Shown: positions 1-5,774, counted from the stretch's first letter. The stretch is DNA of 10,780 nucleotides from Promethearchaeota archaeon (GCA_030605895.1 JAUWHL010000132.1:1-10780); one strand, 5' to 3'. Numbers and translations: made by a program. Notes: generated by a model not told the origin, from the sequence alone.

Positions 1-1
1 A

Positions 2-289
2 ATAACAAAAAGACGAGAGGAAGGAGTATATACTGGTTTTCAGCAATTCTTTGGACGAATAGGCGTTATTGTAATGGCACTTACAATCGCTACTGTCCAT
101 ACACTTACAGGGTTTGTTGAAGGAAGTTCTACTCAAACAGAATTAGCCATTTGGGGTATTCATTTTCATCAATCTTTGATTCCATTTATATTACTTGTCA
201 TTGGAATTATTGTTTTTTGGCTAAAGTATGATTTAACTCCAGATAAAGTAGAAGAAAATCAAAAGAAAATAAAGGAATTAGGTTTGTAG
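2..289 (+). CDS. GPH/MFS_2-family sugar:cation symporter, C-terminal fragment
   Basis: The frame is open to the left edge, so only the last 95 residues are visible. The ATG at 74 is an internal methionine, not the start. The fragment begins with a basic RREEGVYTGFQQFFGRIG segment, typical of the cytoplasmic loop before TM11 in glycoside-pentoside-hexuronide:cation symporters (RREG/A-Y-F-G pattern). Two hydrophobic helices follow, around fragment residues 21-40 and 56-75, then a short charged tail ending in KKIKELGL. Members of this family are 12-helix plasma-membrane carriers that take up sugars or glycosides with Na+ or H+. The substrate cannot be judged from this end. A T-run at 317-323 just past the stop could end the transcript. 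The next gene faces it convergently. Family assignment is fairly good from the loop motif and helix pattern; it could be another MFS branch. Confidence 0.65.
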   Translation: MTKRREEGVYTGFQQFFGRIGVIVMALTIATVHTLTGFVEGSSTQTELAIWGIHFHQSLIPFILLVIGIIVFWLKYDLTPDKVEENQKKIKELGL

Positions 290-313
290 AAAATGAAAAA
301 ATATTAATTTATT

Positions 314-1594
314 TCAATTTTTTTCTTGTTCTTTTAATTTATTTTTAATTTGAAAAGCAGCATTATCTAGAATATTCGTTGCTATAAATGATGTTTCTTC
401 TTTCGATTTTTGTCTTAGTATCTTATATTTTAATTCCATAGCTTGTAAAAGATATTTATTATCGTTTGTATCAATGCCTTGAATTATTACATCTAGAATA
501 TGAAGAGCTAACTGTAATTTTCCTTCATTATATAAAGATTTTGCACGCTCAAGATATTTCTCTTCTGAATTAATCTTTAAAAATTCTTTAGCAATATCGT
601 TAGATTTTGCTGGAAAAAGATTAGTTGGATTCCCACTATTATACCAGCCATGATAAAGTCTATAAGCGGCATGTATCGCAAACCGATAACAACCGTACAT
701 TTCCCTTAGATGATGATGATTTTTAAATTTATCTGGATAAATTTTAACCATTTCATGATAAATCTGTTCAAACCATTTACCCTCGTTCATCCTTTTTACA
801 ACTTCATCATGTACAAAATGCATAGCTTCCGCAGTTATTGATAATACATCTTTAACTTTATCTCTGCCTTCAATTAAAGGTCCGTGACCTGGTATTAAAT
901 ATTCTGCATTTTTTGCCATCATTTTTTCCATTGCTATAGCCCATTCCTTTGGATAACGCTGAACCTTATATGGATTACCAACATTGGGAAAGGAAGATAC
1001 AAATAAATCCCCGGCACAGATAAGTTTTTTTTCTGGTACCCATAACCAGATTGAATCATCGGTCTCACCAATATCATGGTATAGCTCAAAATTACATTCA
1101 CCTAATTTAAAAGAGTATGGCTTATCACCTTTTATTATTATTGTTGGATCGAGCGTATCATGTGCTGAAACTAATACTTCCCGACGCCCTACTCCTAGAG
1201 AGGAGAATTGTTGTTTGTTTAGCCAATCATGATATTTATCTAGCATCCTATATTTTTTAAACCTCTTTATACAATTTTCATGAGCTATTACTTGAGGCAT
1301 TTCCCATCCATTATCATTAATTTCCTTAATAAAGAGGTCATACGCAAAACAATGATCAAAATGACCATGTGAATAAATAATATATTTGACCTTCTTATTA
1401 GTAAATTCCCGGATTTCTCTGAATACCCTTTTAGCAAATTGTTTCATTGGAAGATCAAATAAGACTAATCCCTCTTCAGTTTCAATAACCCCAGTATTGG
1501 CCATCCCCCCTATTAAATAACAGGTTTTGTCTGCAAATGTAGAAGATGGAAACATTCCAATCCAATCCTCCATTCCCTTATTTGTGATTCTCAT
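314..1594 (-). CDS. MBL-fold hydrolase, alkylsulfatase (SdsA/BDS1)-like
   Basis: This 426-residue protein has an N-terminal metallo-beta-lactamase domain. The zinc motif is S75-H-G-H-F-D-H81. Further likely ligands are H173 (LYHDIGETDD), D196 (ICAGD) and H237 (PGHGP). Residues around 255-328, ending in YHGWYNSGNPTNLFP, match the alkylsulfatase dimerisation region. The remaining 100 residues are helical and charged. Family members cleave alkyl sulfate esters using two zinc ions. Characterised SdsA1-type enzymes are much longer, with a signal peptide and a C-terminal SCP2-like domain. Neither is evident here, so this is a shorter cytoplasmic relative and sulfatase activity is not assured. The ATG at 1594 has a purine-rich GGGG about 7 nt upstream. 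A T-run on the minus strand near 296-301 may terminate it. It lies 261 bp downstream of the membrane-protein gene, with no evidence of co-transcription. Confidence 0.75.
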   Translation of the reverse strand: MRITNKGMEDWIGMFPSSTFADKTCYLIGGMANTGVIETEEGLVLFDLPMKQFAKRVFREIREFTNKKVKYIIYSHGHFDHCFAYDLFIKEINDNGWEMPQVIAHENCIKRFKKYRMLDKYHDWLNKQQFSSLGVGRREVLVSAHDTLDPTIIIKGDKPYSFKLGECNFELYHDIGETDDSIWLWVPEKKLICAGDLFVSSFPNVGNPYKVQRYPKEWAIAMEKMMAKNAEYLIPGHGPLIEGRDKVKDVLSITAEAMHFVHDEVVKRMNEGKWFEQIYHEMVKIYPDKFKNHHHLREMYGCYRFAIHAAYRLYHGWYNSGNPTNLFPAKSNDIAKEFLKINSEEKYLERAKSLYNEGKLQLALHILDVIIQGIDTNDNKYLLQAMELKYKILRQKSKEETSFIATNILDNAAFQIKNKLKEQEKN

Positions 1595-1826
1595 TCAATT
1601 CCCCTTTTTTCTTTTAATTTTTTATAATATCCAATTTTTTATGATAGTACTTTATAAAATATTTATAAAATTATTTATTTGATTCAATCCTAGTACAAAA
1701 ATGTAAGATTTTTAAAGTCTCTATTTTAAATAAAACAACTAGAACTAATAAGATTGAGATATAGAAATCAATATAAAACTCAAGGAAATAATATTCTTTC
1801 AAGTTTATAATTATATAATTGAAATT

Positions 1827-1835
1827 AAAAAAAAA
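1827..1835 (-). terminator. T-run terminator after the membrane-protein gene
   Basis: Nine consecutive A residues on the plus strand give a U9 tract on the minus-strand transcript, about 20 nt past the stop codon of the gene ending at 1856. Archaeal RNA polymerase terminates at such U-runs without needing a hairpin. The rest of the 1595-1855 gap is AT-rich and holds no gene that I can see. Confidence 0.45.
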
Positions 1836-1855
1836 TTTTTAAGTTTTACTTATAA

Positions 1856-2443
1856 TTATTCTATTTTTTTTCTCCATTTGGTAAAGTACACAATAAGAAG
1901 TATAATAGCTAGGGGAATACCAAATACAATTACAATCCACATTAGAGTTAAAAAACATGAATAAATCCAATAACTAAATGATTTATCACCTAGAGGGGTA
2001 TTGTAATTTCCATCTACTGCAATGTAAATACAATAATCTATAAACATAAAAAAGCTAAAACCACCACCGCTGCCATAATCTTTCTTTCTATGAGTCCCTT
2101 TCTTATCTCTTTCTTTAAATTCTTGCCTTTCTTCCTCAGGTAATTTACGCCACCATAAATATCCTCCTACGCCAAAAAATAGACCTGCTGGAACGCCTAC
2201 AAATAATAGTTCCCCTAAAATTAAAAGGATAATGAAACCTACGATATAATTTAGTGTCCAATCGTTAAATGTACCTGTACGTGGATTGACGAAGGGATTT
2301 ATCTCTATAATCCAAAACAATACCAAAAGAGCTCCAATAATTAAACAAACACATGCAATAATTAATACTATAAATTCATTTGTATGTTTTTTTATGATCC
2401 CTTTCCAAAATTCTTCTTCACTTAATTCCTCAGTATTTTCCAT
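1856..2443 (-). CDS. Four-helix integral membrane protein of unknown function
   Basis: This 195-residue protein belongs to no family I recognise. It starts with an acidic, soluble N-terminus (MENTEELSEEEFWKG). Hydrophobic helices lie at about 24-47, 64-97 (long, possibly two passes, with a Gly-rich GLFFGVGGYLWW end) and 159-187, with a weaker one around 130-143. A highly charged cytoplasmic-type loop sits at 99-125 (EEERQEFKERDKKGTHRKKD) followed by GSGGG, and the tail is basic (KWRKK). No cysteine pairs or metal motifs appear, so it does not look like a known mercury or arsenic transporter. The ATG at 2443 has AGGT about 8 nt upstream. It lies downstream of the ArsR-type gene on the same strand, separated by 164 bp that contain a likely promoter and an ArsR-like palindrome. 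It may belong to the same regulon. Confidence 0.7.
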   Translation of the reverse strand: MENTEELSEEEFWKGIIKKHTNEFIVLIIACVCLIIGALLVLFWIIEINPFVNPRTGTFNDWTLNYIVGFIILLILGELLFVGVPAGLFFGVGGYLWWRKLPEEERQEFKERDKKGTHRKKDYGSGGGFSFFMFIDYCIYIAVDGNYNTPLGDKSFSYWIYSCFLTLMWIVIVFGIPLAIILLIVYFTKWRKKIE

Positions 2444-2498
2444 TTAGATTACCTAATATTTTTATTAAAATATTTTAAGTAATGACAGAAAAGGAGAC

Positions 2499-2507
2499 TA
2501 TATAAAA
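2499..2507 (-). promoter_or_regulatory. TATA box candidate for the membrane-protein gene
   Basis: Read on the minus strand this is TTTTATATA, a good archaeal TATA box. It would place transcription start near 2475, giving a leader of about 30 nt with an AGGT SD before the ATG at 2443. The palindromes at 2531-2544 and 2585-2609 lie just upstream of it, as regulator sites would. Confidence 0.4.
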
Positions 2508-2530
2508 TTAACTAATCATGTAATATATAT

Positions 2531-2544
2531 TGAATATATATTCA
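2531..2544. promoter_or_regulatory. 14-bp perfect palindrome, SmtB/ArsR-type operator candidate
   Basis: TGAATATATATTCA is its own reverse complement over all 14 bases. The TGAA-N6-TTCA spacing resembles operators of SmtB/CzrA-type ArsR-family repressors. It lies between the ArsR-type gene and the membrane-protein gene, about 25 bp upstream of the latter's TATA box. AT-rich DNA gives chance palindromes easily, so this is a candidate site only. Confidence 0.4.
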
Positions 2545-2584
2545 CTCTTTTATGTATTTGCGAGAGATAAACAAATGGATATTA

Positions 2585-2609
2585 AGATTAGTGACGGATG
2601 AACTAATCT
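2585..2609. repeat. Inverted repeat with 8-bp arms at the 3' end of the ArsR-type gene
   Basis: AGATTAGT (2585-2592) pairs with ACTAATCT (2602-2609) across a 9-nt spacer, and overlaps the stop codon of the regulator gene. A third copy of the arm core, ACTAATC, lies at 2511-2517. In the minus-strand transcript it would form a hairpin without a T-run, so it is either an RNA 3' structure or a DNA-binding site. The three copies in under 100 bp flank the 14-bp palindrome at 2531-2544. Confidence 0.45.
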
Positions 2610-3000
2610 ATTCAAAACTGAATTCTTGATTTAAATTAGCGAGATACTTTTCAAATTCTTTTTTTAATAAGGTATAGTATGTATATTTCCCTTTTTTCCA
2701 TCCACGAATCAGGCCCACTTTTTCTAATTCTCGTAGATGATGAGATATTGATGGTTGAGATTTATCCAAGATTGCTTCCAATTCACAAACACAGCGTTCT
2801 TTATCTTTTAAAGCTGTTAATATAGTTAAACGTTCCTGATTTCCTAAAGCATTAAAGAATGTTAGCAGTGAAGTTAATTTTTGATCAAATTTTAAATCTT
2901 TTCCAATTTGTTGTAGGCTTTCGAAGTATGTATCACCATTAGAACAATCATCGCATCCGCATAATGTTTCTTTAATTTTTTTCTTTCTTTCTACTTTCAT
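2608..3000 (-). CDS. ArsR/SmtB-family winged-helix regulator with thiol sites
   Basis: This 130-residue protein carries the classic ArsR core: FFNALGNQERLTILTAL (48-64), the metal-box helix ERCVCELEAIL (68-78), the recognition helix QPSISHHLRELEKVGLI (82-98) and the wing GKYTYYTL (104-111). C70 and C72 form the CVC site that binds As(III), Cd(II) or Hg(II) in ArsR/CadC-type sensors. An unusual N-terminal extension holds C14-G-C16-DD-C19, which could supply more ligands as the N-terminal cysteines do in CadC. Apo-forms of this family repress; metal binding releases DNA. The ATG at 3000 has AGGAT about 8 nt upstream. The gene is divergent from the hgc operon with a 186-bp shared promoter region, which makes it the likely controller. 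ArsR-like regulators beside hgcAB are known in bacteria. The inducer here is inferred. Confidence 0.88.
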   Translation of the reverse strand: MKVERKKKIKETLCGCDDCSNGDTYFESLQQIGKDLKFDQKLTSLLTFFNALGNQERLTILTALKDKERCVCELEAILDKSQPSISHHLRELEKVGLIRGWKKGKYTYYTLLKKEFEKYLANLNQEFSFE

Positions 3001-3051
3001 CTAAATTATCCTTGTATTTTTGTATTGTTACTATAATAGAGCATATGAAAT

Positions 3052-3059
3052 TATAAAAA
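3052..3059 (-). promoter_or_regulatory. TATA box candidate for the ArsR-type gene
   Basis: Read on the minus strand this is TTTTTATA, preceded by AAATAAAC as a possible BRE. Transcription would start near 3028, giving a leader of roughly 28 nt that includes the AGGAT SD. The operator candidate at 3070-3085 abuts the BRE, a good position for autorepression. Confidence 0.4.
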
Positions 3060-3069
3060 GTTTATTTAC

Positions 3070-3085
3070 ATCTAAAAATATAGAT
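3070..3085. promoter_or_regulatory. Operator candidate in the arsR-type/hgc divergent promoter
   Basis: ATCTA-AAAATA-TAGAT is an inverted repeat with perfect 5-bp arms and a 6-bp spacer. It lies between two opposing TATA boxes (3052-3059 leftward, 3099-3107 rightward), so one bound dimer could shut off both directions. A similar half-site, ATCTAAAAAATATT, recurs at 3403-3416 upstream of the flavoprotein gene. Chance in AT-rich DNA is a real alternative. Confidence 0.35.
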
Positions 3086-3098
3086 TCAAATCAAAATA

Positions 3099-3107
3099 TT
3101 TTTATAT
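3099..3107 (+). promoter_or_regulatory. TATA box candidate for the Cys-rich peptide / hgc region
   Basis: TTTTTATAT is preceded by TCAAAATA, a plausible BRE. Transcription would start around 3130, leaving a leader of about 57 nt that contains the strong GAGGTG SD. It faces away from the ArsR-type gene's promoter. Confidence 0.4.
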
Positions 3108-3170
3108 GAAGCATTCTATTAGTACTTCAATTGCTTAAAAATAAAAATTAATTTAGAAATAATAATAAAT

Positions 3171-3176
3171 GAGGTG
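3171..3176 (+). promoter_or_regulatory. Strong Shine-Dalgarno for the 27-residue peptide
   Basis: GAGGTG matches the archaeal 16S rRNA 3' end perfectly over six bases and stands 10 nt before the ATG at 3187. It is among the best SD sequences in the window, and is a main reason for calling so short a reading frame a gene. Confidence 0.6.
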
Positions 3177-3186
3177 TTAATTACGC

Positions 3187-3270
3187 ATGGGAGATAAAGA
3201 TAAAGGCTGTTGTGCTGAAGAACCAAAAAATGATGATGAGGAAACCCAATGTGAAGAAGGGTGTTGTTAA
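3187..3270 (+). CDS. 27-residue cysteine-rich acidic peptide
   Basis: The predicted peptide is 27 residues. It has Cys-Cys at positions 8-9, a single Cys at 22 and Cys-Cys at 26-27 as the very C-terminus, with acidic stretches between (AEEPKNDDEE, EEG). Five cysteines in 27 residues, in pairs, is a metallothionein-like composition able to bind Hg(II), As(III) or Cd(II). The reading frame is short enough to arise by chance. Support comes from the strong SD (3171-3176), the promoter upstream, and its place between the ArsR-type regulator and the flavoprotein/hgcA/hgcB genes. The terminal Cys-Cys echoes the C-terminal Cys pair of HgcB. A T-run follows at 3326-3332. I know no named family for it. 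A role as metal buffer or as donor to HgcB is inference. Confidence 0.6.
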   Translation: MGDKDKGCCAEEPKNDDEETQCEEGCC

Positions 3271-3325
3271 ACCAAAAGAATTCATTTTTAGGGTAAATTT
3301 AAAATTTATAAGATCAAAATTTCTA

Positions 3326-3332
3326 TTTTTTT
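3326..3332 (+). terminator. T-run after the Cys-rich peptide gene
   Basis: Seven T residues about 56 nt past the peptide stop, followed by further T-rich sequence, could terminate or attenuate the short transcript. If so, the peptide would be made in excess over the downstream flavoprotein, hgcA and hgcB products, which would then use read-through or their own promoter within 3380-3440. Confidence 0.3.
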
Positions 3333-3470
3333 CAGTTTTATTTCAATAAAAAATACAGATTGGATACAAATGTTAGTGAATAGAAGTAGTAGAAAAAATG
3401 CAATCTAAAAAATATTTTGAATTATTTGTAAAATAATCTATTAGCAAAATTATTATTGAGGTTAAAAAAA

Positions 3471-4082
3471 ATGAATGTTATGGGAATATCAGGGACTCCT
3501 AGGAAGAAAGGGAATAGTGAAATCCTCTTAAGGTATGCTTTAAAACCTTTTGAAAATAATGGATGGAATGTTAAAATTTTCCTTTTAAGCGAATTAGAAA
3601 TTAAACCTTGTAATGCATGCGATTCATGTAGGGAAACTGGTACTTGTATTATTAATGATGATATACAAAGTATTTATGATGCATTTCGATGGTGTAATGC
3701 CATCATAATCTCAAGTCCTGTCTATTATCTAAATGTAAGTTCCCAATTACTCTCTGTACTTGATAGACATTATGCAGTAAGATTTGATAAACCTTTAGAA
3801 GGGAAAGTAGGTGGAGCTATCGCGGTTGGTAATGGAACATCGGGAGGTCAAGCAATAACAATTAATGCCCTTCATGCATGGATGCTCTCATGTGGAATTA
3901 TATGTGTTCCTGGTGAATTACATGGAGTAAAAGCTGTAGCTGACAAGCCAGGCGATATTTTAAACCAAGAGAATCTGTTAAAACAAGCAGAGATTCTTGG
4001 ATTTAATATTCTAAATGTAGCAAATAAGTTAAAACCCATCACGGGGTTTAGTAACTACCCAAAATCCAATAAAAAGGTGTGA
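3471..4082 (+). CDS. Iron-sulfur flavoprotein (Isf / NADPH-dependent FMN reductase fold)
   Basis: The 203-residue product begins MNVMGISGTPRKKGNSEILL, the flavodoxin-like FMN phosphate loop (GSxRxxGNS type). It carries the compact motif C47-x2-C50-x2-C53-x5-C59, which holds a [4Fe-4S] cluster in Isf proteins. SSPVYYLNVSSQL (81-93) and the GNGTSGGQ loop (121-127) complete the FMN site. Isf-type proteins pass electrons between ferredoxins and other acceptors in anaerobes. I place the start at ATG 3471 because GAGGT at 3458-3462 is correctly spaced for it. An in-frame TTG at 3456 overlaps that SD and is unlikely. The stop overlaps the next gene by 4 nt (GTGA), so translation is probably coupled to the HgcA fusion. 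The inferred role is reducing HgcB or the HgcA corrinoid. Confidence 0.85.
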   Translation: MNVMGISGTPRKKGNSEILLRYALKPFENNGWNVKIFLLSELEIKPCNACDSCRETGTCIINDDIQSIYDAFRWCNAIIISSPVYYLNVSSQLLSVLDRHYAVRFDKPLEGKVGGAIAVGNGTSGGQAITINALHAWMLSCGIICVPGELHGVKAVADKPGDILNQENLLKQAEILGFNILNVANKLKPITGFSNYPKSNKKV

Positions 4083-5758
4083 ATAAAATAGCCGTAGTTT
4101 ACATGCGAAAATTGGAATTAGAACCAGAAACCTATGAATCAAAATTCACAGCACTTACTAAAGGTACGAATATTAAAGTTCATAATTGGATATTAGAACG
4201 TATCAAAGCACCACAAATTATTTTAGAAGTAGGTTGTGGTACAGGATCTCTTGCTAAAAAGATGGCATTAAAAGGAAATGACGTTCTAGCAATAGATAAA
4301 AACTTACAAATGGTAAATACTGCAATCAAAAATTATCCTTCTGAAGAAAGTACAAAACTTTTATATCAAATAGGCTCCATCAATGATTTACCCGCAGAAG
4401 ATAGTTCTAAAGATTCAATTGTAAGTACATTTATGCTTTCAGAACTTAGACCATTTGAACAACAAGAGTTTCTAAGAAACGCTTGGAAAGCTTTAAAACC
4501 GAATGGTCGGATGATTCTTGCTGCTGAATTTATCCCTTCTGGTTTTTGGAAAATTTGGTTTAACATCAAACGTTGGAGGTACAGAAAAAAATTAAGAAGA
4601 CTCCGATTACAAAGTACTTTTTTAGTAAAATGGTTTTTCAATTATTTAGAGCCTATTGGTTTTAAATTAGTAGCAGAAAAAAAATGGAATCATGGATCTA
4701 TTCGAGTAATTGAATTAAAAAAGAATAACGTTGAAAAATTAAAGGAGCCAGGATATTACAGACCTAACCCTAAAAAATTTAAAGGTTTACGAGCTCAATT
4801 AAGTATCTATCGGTGCATTTTTACAGGACAAGTAGATCATGTACCAATTGAACCAGGAATTTACCAATCAGGTAACCCAGATGAAAATTCGCCTATCATT
4901 GTAACAGCTAATTATCTATACACATATATTAAAGTAATGCGTGCTCTTAAAGGTATAGATGCTTGGGTATTATGTGTTGACTCTAACGGGATAAACGTTT
5001 GGTGTGCAGCTCGAGGAAACAATTTTGGAAATAAACAATTGATTGAAGCAGTTGAAGCCACCGATATAGCAAATATAACTATTAAAAAAACATTGATTGT
5101 ACCCCAACTTTCTGCAGGGGGAATAACAGCACCATTAATAAAGAGTGAAGCGCCAGATTTTCCATTTAATATTTTATATGGTCCAGTTTGGGCTAAATAC
5201 ATACCCCAATTCTTAGAAGAACGCCCCGCTCGAAAACCAGATAAAATGAAATTAGCAAATTTTACATTATCACATCGTTTTAGAGCGGAAATTACACACA
5301 CAACGTTTTTATTTCGAAAAATCTTTCTTTTGCCTACTATTGCTTTGCTTTTGCTTTTAATAGGTTTAACTTTTATTGATACTTTATGGATAAGAAAATT
5401 ATGGATTGTGGGTGAACTTTGTTTCTGGATAATCATAGCAAACGCATTAATAGCGATTCTATTTCCTATAACAAAATTTACACGGAAATTTATCACTAAA
5501 GGGATTATATTTGGAATCATTACTGTTATAATGTTCGGTGGTGTTTCTTGGTTTTTTAATTACTCATTACCAAATATTATTCTGAGCAGTTTTTTTTATT
5601 TTTGGGTAGCATTCTTCTCAACAATGTCGTTTAGTGGGTATACGATGGCAACCAGTCCTAGAGAAATTCAAGACGAATATCCCATTTTCAGCAAAATAAA
5701 TATGATTTTATTGATAATTGGCCTCGTAGCTAAAGCTATCGGGTTCATATTTTATTAA
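4079..5758 (+). CDS. hgcA: SAM-methyltransferase/HgcA fusion, corrinoid mercury methyltransferase-like
   Basis: The 559-residue protein has two halves. Residues 1-215 are a class I SAM-dependent methyltransferase: LEVGCGTGSLAK (49-60, SAM loop), the acidic D73 of VLAIDK, SINDLPAEDSSKDSIVS (100-116) and KALKPNGRMILAAE (137-150). Residues ~222-559 (338 aa) equal a full-length HgcA. This part has VPIEPGIYQSGNPDENSPIIVTANY (255-279), the cap helix N306-V-W-C309-A-A-R-G-N-N-F316 and VPQLSAGGITAPLI (341-354). YGPVWAKYIPQFL follows at 367-379, then five membrane helices at about 415-434, 443-464, 475-493, 499-518 and 540-559. In HgcA the cap-helix Cys is the lower ligand of the cobalamin cobalt, and the protein transfers a methyl group to Hg(II). 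The consensus N(V/I)WCA(A/G)GK is altered here to RG at the last two positions. The only Cys in the methyltransferase half is C53, so it is not ArsM. The GTG start overlaps the previous stop; 59 nt separate it from hgcB. Mercury as substrate is inferred from family. Confidence 0.9.
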   Translation: MNKIAVVYMRKLELEPETYESKFTALTKGTNIKVHNWILERIKAPQIILEVGCGTGSLAKKMALKGNDVLAIDKNLQMVNTAIKNYPSEESTKLLYQIGSINDLPAEDSSKDSIVSTFMLSELRPFEQQEFLRNAWKALKPNGRMILAAEFIPSGFWKIWFNIKRWRYRKKLRRLRLQSTFLVKWFFNYLEPIGFKLVAEKKWNHGSIRVIELKKNNVEKLKEPGYYRPNPKKFKGLRAQLSIYRCIFTGQVDHVPIEPGIYQSGNPDENSPIIVTANYLYTYIKVMRALKGIDAWVLCVDSNGINVWCAARGNNFGNKQLIEAVEATDIANITIKKTLIVPQLSAGGITAPLIKSEAPDFPFNILYGPVWAKYIPQFLEERPARKPDKMKLANFTLSHRFRAEITHTTFLFRKIFLLPTIALLLLLIGLTFIDTLWIRKLWIVGELCFWIIIANALIAILFPITKFTRKFITKGIIFGIITVIMFGGVSWFFNYSLPNIILSSFFYFWVAFFSTMSFSGYTMATSPREIQDEYPIFSKINMILLIIGLVAKAIGFIFY

Positions 5759-5774
5759 TATTTTAGAACAAAAC

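Noticed and set aside
984..1232. An 82-codon plus-strand frame inside the alkylsulfatase-like gene
   Set aside because: It is an antisense shadow of a well-supported gene, with no SD and no recognisable domain.
1595..1855. Possible small RNA or tRNA gene in the 261-bp gap (a GATTCAATCC resembling a tRNA T-loop)
   Set aside because: No matching acceptor or anticodon stems can be drawn around it, and the stretch is otherwise featureless AT-rich DNA.
3262..3270. The Cys-Cys C-terminus of the small peptide as a Rab-type prenylation signal
   Set aside because: There is no GTPase domain and the peptide is 27 residues long. Other Cys pairs in it and its metal-locus context favour metal binding.
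4079..4725. The methyltransferase half as an arsenite methyltransferase (ArsM)
   Set aside because: The ArsR-type neighbour made this tempting, but ArsM needs several conserved cysteines and this half contains only C53 within the SAM loop.
4912..5520. A 202-codon open frame on the minus strand opposite hgcA
   Set aside because: It lies wholly inside the HgcA coding sequence, has no SD or recognisable motif, and is explained by codon bias of the real gene on the other strand.
4740..5758. The C-terminal half as the carbonyl-branch corrinoid protein CdhD/CFeSP
   Set aside because: The NVWCA cap-helix Cys and the five C-terminal membrane helices are specific to HgcA; CdhD is soluble and lacks them.
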